From contig JAZKHE010000001.1 of assembly GCA_040385525.1 (NCBI GenBank), forward strand, positions 1 through 64,000: a stretch of 64,000 nucleotides of DNA. Direction: 5' to 3'. Shown here in pieces: positions 1 to 8,512 of the stretch. Below the pieces are notes generated by a model, which saw nothing but the letters and a program-made list of their open reading frames with translations, had not been told where the DNA came from and ran no database searches. Made by a program: the position numbers and the translations under genes. Position 1 is the first letter of the stretch. The number at the start of each line of letters is the position of its first letter. Origin of the DNA: JAZKHE01 sp040385525 (GTDB taxonomy: Bacteria > Bacteroidota > Bacteroidia > UBA4408).

Positions 1-619
1 CTGAACCCGTTAAGCCTGTTGGACCTGGTACTGTACTATCTGCTCCTGTTGGACCAGTAGCACCCACTGAACCCTGAGGGCCAACAGCCCCAGCTAATCC
101 AGCAGGACCTTGAGGACCTGTATCACCAGTTAATCCCGTTGGTCCTTGAGGGCCAACGGGCCCTCCAGCAGGACCTGTAGGACCTGTAGGACCTACAGAA
201 CCACCACCAGAATTTGCTGCATAAAGCGCATACGGAACACTCATAAACTGAGTTGTTCCCATACTTACAAAACCAGCTCCGTTTTCATCGATTAATATTT
301 CTAAAAAATGTGCGCCTGAACCCCAATTAACTGTTGCAAAATTTGTTTGGTCTTTTGAACCTAAAATAATTGTAAACAAACCAAATTGGTTTGTAGTGAC
401 TGCATGATCTTCCTCATAAGCCAATGTACCAGTGGCTGAACCTTGCAAGATTTTTACTTTTACTTTGAGAGCTTGGTTAGCTAACTCGTTACCATTTGCA
501 TCTCTTGCAATTGCTTGGTAATTTATACCTTGTGGAGGAGCTTGTGCATATGAAATTGTTCCAAACCCAACAAACACAAGCAATACAAGAAGTAAAAATT
601 TTTGTAAAAATATTTTCAT
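1..619 (-). CDS. secreted collagen-like (Gly-X-Y) repeat protein, 3' end outside window
   Basis: An open frame starts with ATG at 619 and runs without a stop through position 2, so the gene continues beyond the left edge. The first 25 or so residues form a signal peptide (MKIFLQKFLLLVLLVFVGFG, then a cut after SYA). Next comes an N-domain opening QGINYQAIARDANG, familiar from Bacteroidota collagen-like and tail-fibre-like surface proteins, reaching about residue 145. From there the sequence is a Gly-X-Y collagen-type repeat rich in GPTGPTGPAG and GPQGP, still going at the edge. The N-domain is probably a folding or anchoring module and the repeat a triple-helical stalk; this is inference. The binding partner and the C-terminal domain cannot be seen. 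Confidence 0.85.
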   Translation of the reverse strand, partial: MKIFLQKFLLLVLLVFVGFGTISYAQAPPQGINYQAIARDANGNELANQALKVKVKILQGSATGTLAYEEDHAVTTNQFGLFTIILGSKDQTNFATVNWGSGAHFLEILIDENGAGFVSMGTTQFMSVPYALYAANSGGGSVGPTGPTGPAGGPVGPQGPTGLTGDTGPQGPAGLAGAVGPQGSVGATGPTGADSTVPGPTGLTGS

Positions 620-726
620 TTTATATTAATTTTCAAATTTAATCGGTTAAAAGTGTAAAATATAACGACGAAATTGCAGGAATTGCCGAAGTAGTATTTG
701 GGGTAAATTTATAAAAAATGTTAGAA

Positions 727-749
727 TTAACAAATTTTATATTTGTTAA
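727..749 (-). terminator. possible hairpin terminator after the PorP/SprF gene
   Basis: A perfect inverted repeat with 9-bp arms (TTAACAAAT / ATTTGTTAA) and a 5-nt loop lies 32 nt past the stop of the PorP/SprF gene. Read on the minus strand it is followed by CTAACATTTTTT. The stem is all A/T except two G-C pairs, so it would be a weak terminator. It also sits upstream of the collagen-like gene and could be an operator instead. Confidence 0.3.
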
Positions 750-780
750 AATTTAATTGCCTGATTATCAGAATGTTAAC

Positions 781-1848
781 CTATATAAAGACTGGACAAT
801 TTTTGGGAAAAACCAAAAAGGCTTTTGGTTTTTTGAAAATATAGACTAAAATTAGTTCGATTGCTCCGCGATTATTTGTTGCCGTTTTTAATTTGGAATA
901 ATTTACATCGTAACTAAGTGCAAAATTAAATTGATTATAAAAAGTTCCGAATTGCAGAAAATACGCATCTTTATTTCTGAAAAAAAAGCCTAAATACGGT
1001 TTAAAATTTTGACCTGAAGCTAAACTCATTTTTTTTCCGAATGAAGTTCCAATAGTAATTTCTTTGTTTTTTTCTCTTTGTAAAAACCCTAAATATGGCA
1101 AAACGAAACTACCATTTTTAAATGTGTGGTCTGCGGAAAAACAGGTAATTATTTTTGGATTAGATTTAACAAGATTGTTGTTAAAAAAAGATAATTTTGA
1201 AGCAAAAAAATTATTTATTGAAACGCCTAATTTAACTGTATTTACAGCTGAATATCGATAAGCAAAAATCGAACCTAAATTTGTGTTAAAATATTGTTTT
1301 TTTCTGCTTAAAAATGACTCTCCGTTAGGTGAGTTTTGGTCATATAACGTTCCGTTAAATTGCGAATCGAATGTTTGATTATTTGTTTGAAATGAATTTG
1401 AAAAAAAACCTTCTTGAATTCCTACAGAAAATAAAAAAGTTGAATCTGCATTTAGCTTAAAAAGTTTACTTAAACCCAAAATAATTTGATTCTGTGTATA
1501 CTGAGAATCTCCTGATTTATCATTATTAAATAACAAACCAATATTGGTGTTTTTAATCTTTTTAATTTTAGCAAAATCAATAGCAATTACGTTGGTTTGA
1601 TAGGGTACTGGTATTGATTTCCACTGATTTCTTATCACAGCATTTGCGCGAATATCTCCATCAAAAAAACCTATTTCGGCTGGGTTTAAATTTTGTGGAT
1701 TAAAAAATAGTTGTGAAAAATGTAAGTCTTGTGCAGACAATGTTTGCGTAGAAAGTACTAGGTACAAAGTAGAAAGTACTAAGTACAAAGTAGAAGATAC
1801 AAAGTAGTTAGTGATTGAAGATTTATGTGTTGCTTTTTTTTGCATCAT
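781..1848 (-). CDS. PorP/SprF family outer-membrane protein (type IX secretion)
   Basis: About 355 residues. The mature part begins AQDLHFSQLFFNPQNLNPAEIGFFDGDIRANAVIRNQW, the hallmark N-terminus of the PorP/SprF family (small outer-membrane barrels that work with T9SS and anchor or help export particular type B cargo). The signal peptide is unusual: after a polar stretch (KKATHKSSITNYF) its hydrophobic core is LSTLYLV twice in tandem, encoded by an array of 7-bp repeats. The gene follows the giant T9SS cargo gene by a few bases, the usual cargo-PorP pairing, so it probably serves that cargo. A GTG at 1854 is also in frame; ATG 1848 or 1845 is the more likely start. Confidence 0.85.
   Translation of the reverse strand: MMQKKATHKSSITNYFVSSTLYLVLSTLYLVLSTQTLSAQDLHFSQLFFNPQNLNPAEIGFFDGDIRANAVIRNQWKSIPVPYQTNVIAIDFAKIKKIKNTNIGLLFNNDKSGDSQYTQNQIILGLSKLFKLNADSTFLFSVGIQEGFFSNSFQTNNQTFDSQFNGTLYDQNSPNGESFLSRKKQYFNTNLGSIFAYRYSAVNTVKLGVSINNFFASKLSFFNNNLVKSNPKIITCFSADHTFKNGSFVLPYLGFLQREKNKEITIGTSFGKKMSLASGQNFKPYLGFFFRNKDAYFLQFGTFYNQFNFALSYDVNYSKLKTATNNRGAIELILVYIFKKPKAFLVFPKNCPVFI
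1748..1810 (-). repeat. heptanucleotide array inside the porP/sprF signal-peptide codons
   Basis: On the + strand nine 7-bp units follow one another: GTAGAAA, GTACTAG, GTACAAA, GTAGAAA, GTACTAA, GTACAAA, GTAGAAG, ATACAAA, GTAGTTA. The first six form two copies of a 21-bp unit with one difference. On the coding strand 21 bp equals seven codons, giving LSTLYLV twice in the signal-peptide core. Gain or loss of a single 7-bp unit would shift the frame; only steps of three units keep it. Confidence 0.9.
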
Positions 1849-1855
1849 TAACACA

Positions 1856-4800
1856 TTATCTAATTAAAGTAATATTTCCTTTTTTAAAAAACTCTTCGCC
1901 ATCAATACATTTAAGTTTTACATAATACGCAAATACATCCGGGTCTAAGGCTTTTCCTTTATATACTCCGTCCCAGCCATTTGTGAAATCTGTTGTTTCA
2001 AAAATTAATTCGCCCCAACGATTATAAACTGCAAAATAAAAAGATTCAACATCAATGTGTTTCCCTCTAACTCTAAATAATTCGTTTACATTATCTTGAT
2101 TTGGAGTAAATGTATTTGGCACAAAAATATTTGGTTCTTCGCAAAAAACTTCTTCCACATTTATCTTTACTTCTGCGTCTTTTGTACAACCTAACTCATC
2201 TGCCATCCTTAATTTATAAATAGTTGATTCGCTTGGAAAAGCTAACGGATTATAAATTTTATAATTAGACAAAGAATTTATTGGACTCCAAGAATACAAA
2301 TAATTTCCAGCAGGCAAAGCGTTAAGTTGTATAGTGTCGCCTTTAAAAATTGTATCTGTTGCTTGAATATTTATTTTATACAAATTAGAAACTTGCACAA
2401 CAGTGCTTAAATCCACAACACATGGATTACCAACACTATCAGCTGTTTTTATTCTACACGTAAATGTTGTTGTTTCATCAATAGTTGCTAATGGATTAGC
2501 AATTTTACTATTATTTAATTTGCTAGTAGGCTGCCAATCATATTCTAAACCTCCACTAGCAAGCAATTGCAAATTACCTGGATTACAAATTATTGTGTCT
2601 GGTGTTATTTTTGTTTTACCTAATTCTAACTGTACCTCTACACTATCTTTACATCCGAGCGAAGAACTAACAAGCAACTCTACATTGTACGTCCCTTCAT
2701 TAGTAAAATCAAATTTTGGTGATTTCTCTTCTGAAGTATTTCCGCTACCAAAATCCCAAAAATAAGATAATGAGTTTAACTCTGAACCCGTAGTTTTGTC
2801 AATAAAATCAACATTTGTGCCGCAATCGGTTACTAAAAAATCAAAATCAACATTTAAAGCTGGAAGCACTTCAACGTAAATAAAATTTGTATCGCGCAAA
2901 TTACATGTTAAGGGATTTTCTACTATTAATTTTACAGGGTATATCCCTGGGACGTTATATGTACGTGATGGATTTAAATCGGTTGATGTAACATCGCCAT
3001 TCCCAAAATCCCAAGTGTAGGAAGTAAATCCACCGCTCGAATTAAAAAACTGCATAGTATATGGCGCACATATTTTAAAACTTTGTGCTGTTATGTTTGC
3101 AGAAACAATTTTTTGTTCAAAATCAAGTTTAAAAACTGCGTTATTACAATTTGTACTATTATTAGTTGCAGAAACGACATTTGGTGTTGTTGGAAAGTCA
3201 TCGTTATTAGTGCAACCTGCACAAACCGATTGATATACAACACCTTGTTTATCAAAACGATTGGTTCCTCCATCAACATGTTCTCTACTTAAATGCCCTC
3301 CAAAATAACTCGCGTAACTTAAATCAGCAGAGTCTTTATCCAAACGCATTAAATAAAAGTCAAAGCCATCTGTTGTGTCTTGTTTTGCGTCGCTTGTTAG
3401 CGTCATGGTTGTTGTTGGGCCAAACTCTCCGCACCAACCAGCTAAATAAATTGTTTCACAATAATCCACTAAAAAAGCTGTGGGCGATAAATCAATTTTG
3501 GAGCTACCGCTTCCCAACAAAGTAGAAAACAAAAAGCCAGTTAAATCTTTTTTAAACTTTTGAATAAACAAACTACTGTTAGGATTACTATATACCCCAT
3601 TAGATATTGGAAAAGTTGAATATGCTTGTGTTTGCCCTAAAATATATGGATACCCTTTTAGGTCTAGCTGTATAAAATAGGATTGGTCATAAAGCGAAGT
3701 TCCAGTGAGTGTAGATGCAATAACAGCCGTTGCATCTTTATTTAATATGGTTAAAAAACCATCAGCACTTGTTCCTTGAAGAATAGATTGATAGGCATTT
3801 GTAGATGAAAAAAAATCAGAACTATTGGTTCCTCCAGTTACATACACATGTAATGAATCGTTTACAGCTAAAGAATAACCAGCATCTTGTTTTGTTCCTC
3901 CTAAAAAAGTACTCCAAATTAATTCGCTTAAATTCGAGTTAAATTTAAAAACACAAGCTTCAGAAAACCCTTTGTTAACAGGCTGAACAACGCCTACTGT
4001 TACAGGAAAATCAGACGAAAGAGTTGTGCTTGCAACATACACTTCGCTATATTCATCTACCATTATTTCGCCTCTAAAAATATCACCATAATTAAACTTT
4101 AACTCAGAGCTAATATTGAGTCCATCATTTTGAGTTCCGCCAATAAACGTTGATGCCAATAGGCTCATACCGTTAGCACTTAATTTTGAAACATAAATAT
4201 CTGTTCCGTGATTAAATCTCGTCCCTTGTCCTGAACTATAATCAGCAAAAACACCTCCATTAAAAACAGTATCGAAAGCAGTTTTTGTGACTGGAAAATT
4301 AGATGAACCAGTTATACCATAAATAAATAATTCGTTTTGCTTGTTCACAATTATACTATTTACAACTTCAGTTTCTGTTCCACCCAAATAAGTCGAATAC
4401 ATTAAAACAGTGCCATTGTTGTTGTATTTACTCAAAACCACATCGCAACTTCCTGACTGTACAAGTCCATCATAAGTAGTGTCATAGGCGCCGAGCGTTG
4501 TAGGGTAACCAATATCAAAAGCAATTCCTCCTGAAATTAAATTCCCATAATTATCTGGTGTAGCTGTCATTCCAAAATTATCGGCTATTGAACCAGAATA
4601 ACTGGAGAAAATAAGTTCTGGATCAATAATTAACTCGTAATTTTTATTGTATTTTCCTAATTGAAAGGACACAGTGTTGTTTTTTAAAACAAATTCACAA
4701 TTTATTTTTATTCTTTTTCCATCAATGTATTGATATGCAAAAGGGGCTTGTTCTAAAATAGTTCCTACAGAAGTAATAATATTGAGTTGGCCTTTATCTA

Positions 4801-5341
4801 AAAAAATAGAATCAGTACCATTATACTTTAATTGTATTTGATTTGGATTAGTATTTGGCTGCACATAAAAATTATATTTTACAGCGTTTTTTAATCCTAT
4901 AATTTCAAAATCAATACCTTGGTACAAATTGTTGTAATAAACTTCGTTGTATTTTTTTACATTACCAGCCCAAGTTTTTTTATTGTTTCCAATAAAATAA
5001 TTGTTGTAATCTTGATGCGCTTTCTTGCCTTCAGCTAACTGAAATGAACTGTTTAAAAACTTAATTTCGAAAGCGCTAACACCAATTTTCAAATCTTTTA
5101 TTTTGGCATATTCTTCTTTACTAATGCCATGAAATTTGCGATATTTTTCTTTCTCATAAAAATGAAAAAGCAATCTGTCTTTTTCTAAATGCAGGTTTCC
5201 ACCATCTAAATCGGCTTTAAACAAAACGGTTGATTTCCATTGATTTTTATTTTCAACAAAACATATTCCCTGCTCGTTAGTAGCCATACAAAGCTTAACA
5301 AGAAACAAACAGGTAAATAAAATTGTCTTTTTAATCATCAA
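1856..5341 (-). CDS. giant secreted T9SS type B cargo: DUF7948-like, SBBP propeller, PKD domains
   Basis: 1161 residues. Signal peptide of about 20 residues, then a domain opening CFVENKNQWKSTVLFKADLDGGNLHL (DUF7948-like, about 25-250). A long region of SBBP-type beta-propeller repeats follows (recurring 'STYLGGT', 'STFIGGT', 'STFLGGT', 'ASYFGGH' strands, about 255-760). Then come PKD-like domains (YTWDFGNGDVTSTDLNPSRTY and FWDFGSGNTSEEKSP) and Ig-like strands. The last 95 residues are the 'gliding motility-associated' type B sorting domain (IFVPNTFTPNQDN, YNRWGELIFET, GWDG, FFKKGNITLIR). It should be exported by T9SS and kept on or near the cell surface. It overlaps the upstream nitrilase gene by 4 nt and is followed directly by the PorP/SprF gene, indicating one transcript. 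Ligand unknown. Confidence 0.9.
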   Translation of the reverse strand: MMIKKTILFTCLFLVKLCMATNEQGICFVENKNQWKSTVLFKADLDGGNLHLEKDRLLFHFYEKEKYRKFHGISKEEYAKIKDLKIGVSAFEIKFLNSSFQLAEGKKAHQDYNNYFIGNNKKTWAGNVKKYNEVYYNNLYQGIDFEIIGLKNAVKYNFYVQPNTNPNQIQLKYNGTDSIFLDKGQLNIITSVGTILEQAPFAYQYIDGKRIKINCEFVLKNNTVSFQLGKYNKNYELIIDPELIFSSYSGSIADNFGMTATPDNYGNLISGGIAFDIGYPTTLGAYDTTYDGLVQSGSCDVVLSKYNNNGTVLMYSTYLGGTETEVVNSIIVNKQNELFIYGITGSSNFPVTKTAFDTVFNGGVFADYSSGQGTRFNHGTDIYVSKLSANGMSLLASTFIGGTQNDGLNISSELKFNYGDIFRGEIMVDEYSEVYVASTTLSSDFPVTVGVVQPVNKGFSEACVFKFNSNLSELIWSTFLGGTKQDAGYSLAVNDSLHVYVTGGTNSSDFFSSTNAYQSILQGTSADGFLTILNKDATAVIASTLTGTSLYDQSYFIQLDLKGYPYILGQTQAYSTFPISNGVYSNPNSSLFIQKFKKDLTGFLFSTLLGSGSSKIDLSPTAFLVDYCETIYLAGWCGEFGPTTTMTLTSDAKQDTTDGFDFYLMRLDKDSADLSYASYFGGHLSREHVDGGTNRFDKQGVVYQSVCAGCTNNDDFPTTPNVVSATNNSTNCNNAVFKLDFEQKIVSANITAQSFKICAPYTMQFFNSSGGFTSYTWDFGNGDVTSTDLNPSRTYNVPGIYPVKLIVENPLTCNLRDTNFIYVEVLPALNVDFDFLVTDCGTNVDFIDKTTGSELNSLSYFWDFGSGNTSEEKSPKFDFTNEGTYNVELLVSSSLGCKDSVEVQLELGKTKITPDTIICNPGNLQLLASGGLEYDWQPTSKLNNSKIANPLATIDETTTFTCRIKTADSVGNPCVVDLSTVVQVSNLYKINIQATDTIFKGDTIQLNALPAGNYLYSWSPINSLSNYKIYNPLAFPSESTIYKLRMADELGCTKDAEVKINVEEVFCEEPNIFVPNTFTPNQDNVNELFRVRGKHIDVESFYFAVYNRWGELIFETTDFTNGWDGVYKGKALDPDVFAYYVKLKCIDGEEFFKKGNITLIR

Positions 5342-6126
5342 TCTAATTTAATTACAAAATCATCGGCATCTAAATGTGCTGGAAAATTATTTCTAAAATC
5401 ATCTAAATTTGCTTTGTTTAATTCTATTGTTTCTGCGCTTGAAACGCTCGCTGGTGTTTGTGAAATTTTTTCACCTTTAAAATCAAAAACACAAGAATCT
5501 CCACTATGGTAAACATCATTTCCATCATTACCAATTCGGTTTACACCAACTACATAACTTTGGTTTTCGATAGCTCTTGCTTGTAACAAAACCTTCCAAG
5601 GCAAAGCTCTGCGCTCAGGCCAATTGGCAACATAAATTAAGGCATCGTAATTATATTCTATTGTTCTTCTGCTCCAAACCGGAAATCGCAAATCGTAACA
5701 AACTTGCAAGGCAATATTCCAGCCTTTATAGTTAACAATTAATTTTTTTGATGAATTTGAATAGGTTTTATCTTCATTTGCCATTCTAAACAAATGCCGT
5801 TTATCGTAAAAAAAATAGTCGCCATTAGTATTTACCCAAAGTAATCTGTTGAAATATTTATTGTTTTCTTCGCAAATAAAACTTCCCGTAATGGCTGCGT
5901 TTTTTAATTTCGCTTGCGTTTGCATCCACGCCAAAGTATTGCTATTTAATGGTTCAGCAAATTCTTTTGCTTTCATTGTAAAGCCTGTGGTAAACATTTC
6001 GGGCAAAACAATAATATCTGTATCTTCTTTTACGGAGCTAATTTTAGTTGCAAACTGTTCTAAATTATACAATTTATCTTCCCACTTTAAATCGGATTGT
6101 ATAATTGTAACTTTTAAATTTTGCAT
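5338..6126 (-). CDS. nitrilase-superfamily amidohydrolase (YafV/omega-amidase-like)
   Basis: 262 residues, full length for the carbon-nitrogen hydrolase fold. The catalytic triad is visible as Glu43 (VLPEMFTTGF), Lys109 (YDKRHLF) and Cys143 (QVCYDLRFPVWSR). The CYDLRFP signature matches the YafV/Nit2 branch, which deaminates omega-amides such as alpha-ketoglutaramate; the exact substrate is inferred. No signal peptide, so cytoplasmic. It is first in the minus-strand operon, overlapping the T9SS cargo gene by 4 nt (ATGA). The link between an omega-amidase and the secreted proteins may be only transcriptional. Confidence 0.85.
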   Translation of the reverse strand: MQNLKVTIIQSDLKWEDKLYNLEQFATKISSVKEDTDIIVLPEMFTTGFTMKAKEFAEPLNSNTLAWMQTQAKLKNAAITGSFICEENNKYFNRLLWVNTNGDYFFYDKRHLFRMANEDKTYSNSSKKLIVNYKGWNIALQVCYDLRFPVWSRRTIEYNYDALIYVANWPERRALPWKVLLQARAIENQSYVVGVNRIGNDGNDVYHSGDSCVFDFKGEKISQTPASVSSAETIELNKANLDDFRNNFPAHLDADDFVIKLD

Positions 6127-6254
6127 ACACTTAATTTATTTATTAAAGATACAAAAGACTACAAGTAATTAATAATTTAATGTTACTAAAATTTATTATT
6201 TTAACAATTGAATTACGTTTGTTTGCAGTAATTTGGATTTTCAAATTTTTCACA

Positions 6255-6995
6255 ATGAAAACACACTTTACATTATTTCTGCTTTTTGTATCCAACTTAT
6301 TGTTAGCACAAGAAAATTACTCTATAAAAGCATCTGACGAAAGCATTAGCGCAGACTACATTTTACTGCCCTTTGACCCAAACTACTACATGAGTGATGT
6401 AGATGTTGAAATTGGACAATACAACAAAATGAAATCGCTTGAAATAAGAGAATATTTTAGAGAAGAATTAGACAGAAAACTTTTTGTTACTATTAAAAAC
6501 AAAAAACAAATAAAATCTATGCTAATGAGTGGCGGAAACAACACTATTAAAGATTTATCTTTTGTGCTCGAAAGTGTAAAATACGAATACGTTCCGTTAG
6601 AAGTATTACCCACTAATAAAAACGAAAAAGTAAAGAAAATTAATACGGGTCAGTTAGATAAGAAATCGAGTACGCAAGCCAAATATATGCGCGCCGCTTG
6701 TGCTAGTAAAGAAGCATTTGATGAGTTATTCAAAAAAAATAATTCTAATTATATTATTAGCATAAATCAATTTGAAATTAAAAACAGTTTTACAGATCAA
6801 ATAGAAATTCAACAAAATGTGCACAAAAGAAAAATTAATGTGCATTATAATATTTTAGATAAAAATGGAAAAACCATATACGGTGGCATTGCCAGCTCTG
6901 AGTTTGCAAACAACGTTTTAGATGTAAAAGAAATTGTGAAATTAAATTTTGGTAAAATTGTAGAAGAAATTTCTTCTCATTTACCAATTAATTAA
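6255..6995 (+). CDS. secreted protein of unknown function
   Basis: 246 residues from the ATG at 6255, which gives a clean signal peptide (MKTHFTLFLLFVSNLLLAQ); an upstream in-frame ATG at 6180 would add a stretch with no signal-peptide logic. The mature protein has a lysine-rich middle and ends with alternating strand-like segments (KRKINVHYNILDKNGKTIYGGIASSEFA), reminiscent of lipoprotein or assembly factors, but I do not recognise a family. The 3' end overlaps the convergent cvpA-like gene by 8 nt, so there is no room for a terminator between them. Confidence 0.7.
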   Translation: MKTHFTLFLLFVSNLLLAQENYSIKASDESISADYILLPFDPNYYMSDVDVEIGQYNKMKSLEIREYFREELDRKLFVTIKNKKQIKSMLMSGGNNTIKDLSFVLESVKYEYVPLEVLPTNKNEKVKKINTGQLDKKSSTQAKYMRAACASKEAFDELFKKNNSNYIISINQFEIKNSFTDQIEIQQNVHKRKINVHYNILDKNGKTIYGGIASSEFANNVLDVKEIVKLNFGKIVEEISSHLPIN

Positions 6996-7554
6996 CATCG
7001 TTTTTATTTATTCGAGAATTTACAACTGTTGAATCTGTTTTTTCGGCAGCAGTCCACCCTTTTTGAGCAAACTCACTTTGTTGTATTCTTGGAATTACAA
7101 ATGGTGCGATTTGCGAAACAGGTTCTAATAAAATAGATTTTTGTTTTGTTTCGTTTGTAAAAAAAGTTCCTTTAGAATCGATTGCATTTAAAATAAAAAC
7201 TATAAAACTTAATCCGAAAGCAAATTTAAAAGCACCTAAAGCTGCCCCTGCAATTTTGTTTACTGCGCCCAAAGCAACTGATTTTGCAAATCGTTCGGCT
7301 AACTTCGCTACCAAATAAACTGCCGCAACAGATAGAATAAAAAGTATAGAAAATGCCAATAGCGGAATGTATTCTTGATTTAAATTAGTTGACGTTTTTA
7401 ATTTTCCTGACAAATAATCGCAAAAACGAACTGCCACATAAACGCCACCCATTAACGCAACAATAGAAGCCAATTCTATAATTGCACCTTTTACAAAACC
7501 TTTGTAAAGCCCCCACAGCAAAGGGATAAGAATAATAATATCAACAGGACTCAT
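6988..7554 (-). CDS. CvpA family inner-membrane protein
   Basis: 188 residues with four hydrophobic segments in the first 125 residues (starting near residues 4, 32, 65 and 104) and a polar C-terminal tail. The opening MSPVDIIILIPLLWGLYKGFVKGAIIELASIVALMGGVYVA is the CvpA pattern (DI..l....g...G...g...e......g...g). CvpA homologues affect colicin V export, biofilm and envelope homeostasis; the biochemical role is unsettled. It is a single gene, convergent and overlapping with the secreted unknown gene. Confidence 0.8.
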   Translation of the reverse strand: MSPVDIIILIPLLWGLYKGFVKGAIIELASIVALMGGVYVAVRFCDYLSGKLKTSTNLNQEYIPLLAFSILFILSVAAVYLVAKLAERFAKSVALGAVNKIAGAALGAFKFAFGLSFIVFILNAIDSKGTFFTNETKQKSILLEPVSQIAPFVIPRIQQSEFAQKGWTAAEKTDSTVVNSRINKNDVN

Positions 7555-7639
7555 AACTAAACTAACTACTACAAGGTTACTATTTTAAAACTTTAAAAAA
7601 ATTAGTTGCGCATAAAAATTTTAAAAACACTATTGTTAT

Positions 7640-7647
7640 TAACTTTG
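7640..7647 (+). promoter_or_regulatory. -7 box TAACTTTG just upstream of a start codon
   Basis: An exact match to the Bacteroidota TAnnTTTG element ends 4 nt before the ATG at 7652. No good -33 TTG at the usual distance. If used, the mRNA would start at or next to the start codon. Confidence 0.4.
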
Positions 7648-7651
7648 CATT

Positions 7652-8002
7652 ATGGATTTAGAATTTGAAAAAAAATGGCAAGGGGTTTTGCAAAATGTAA
7701 AAAACTTAACTGACGAAACGCCAGATATACAAGCAATATTGTTTTTAATTGGTGTGCAAGAATTAGGTGGCAAACATCAAAAGTTTAGTAAAAACCAAAA
7801 ATTAGACGTTATGCATGTTGCTATTTGCACACTGCTAAGTCAATATGGATATTACGAATACGAAGGAAACGATGCTGATGGATGGCCACATTTTAAACCA
7901 ACAGAAAAATTGCCTCACTTAAAGCCAATGCAACAAAATTTATTGATGCGTCAAGCTATTGTTGAATATTTTGAAGAGGAAAATAAAACTACCTTACCGT
8001 AA
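7652..8002 (+). CDS. conserved hypothetical protein, small and cytoplasmic
   Basis: 116 residues, no signal peptide or membrane segment, mostly helical by eye. Recognisable features are ILFLIGVQELGGKHQKFSKNQKLDVMHVAICTLLS and a Gly/Trp/Pro patch (YYEYEGNDADGWPHFKPTEKLP). I have a general impression of such proteins in many Bacteroidota but know no function. Its 3' end overlaps the convergent lipoprotein gene by 14 nt. Confidence 0.75.
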   Translation: MDLEFEKKWQGVLQNVKNLTDETPDIQAILFLIGVQELGGKHQKFSKNQKLDVMHVAICTLLSQYGYYEYEGNDADGWPHFKPTEKLPHLKPMQQNLLMRQAIVEYFEEENKTTLP

Positions 8003-8408
8003 TGGTTTCGTTAGTTACTTTATCAGGATAAATATGCACACTGCCTCTGCCAACTAATGTATCAGGAATAGTATCTCGCATAATTGCTTTCCAAACTCTT
8101 ACTTCAAGCACAGCCTCTAAAGCAAATTCTTTGGTTTTACCAGGCTCTGTAAACGTGTGTCTAGTTTTTCCATCGCTACCCGTAACTTCTTCAGAGCGCA
8201 AATCACCCACTTTATTTTGTTTATCAATCAACGCAGTAGAATTATCTGCATTAACATAAACGGTAGCTCCTTCAACGGGATTTCCCGCATCATCAAGCAC
8301 TTCAATAGCACATGCAGCGGGTCCGGGTTCGTCTTCGCAAGCGCTTAAAACAAAAGCAGAAACAAACAACAATCCAATAATTTTTGATGAGTTAAAAAAG
8401 CGATTCAT
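7989..8408 (-). CDS. small lipoprotein with a carboxypeptidase-regulatory-like fold
   Basis: 139 residues. Type II signal peptide with lipobox LSAC (Cys near residue 24), followed by acidic EDEPGP. The mature part (CAIEVLDDAGNPVEGATVYVN ... GSDGKTRHTFTEPGKTKEFALEAVLEV) reads like a CarboxypepD_reg/CNA-B-like beta-sandwich, a common module in Bacteroidota surface lipoproteins; fold assignment by pattern only. Predicted to be anchored in the outer or inner membrane. Monocistronic, convergent with the upstream-coordinate small gene. Confidence 0.7.
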   Translation of the reverse strand: MNRFFNSSKIIGLLFVSAFVLSACEDEPGPAACAIEVLDDAGNPVEGATVYVNADNSTALIDKQNKVGDLRSEEVTGSDGKTRHTFTEPGKTKEFALEAVLEVRVWKAIMRDTIPDTLVGRGSVHIYPDKVTNETITVR

Positions 8409-8512
8409 AACCTAATCGTTTAAGTTTAATTGTTTTCAACTATAAATTTATGAATTTTTATTTAATTTTTACACTATTAATTAAGAAATTAGCCAAAATT
8501 TGATTAGTAATT

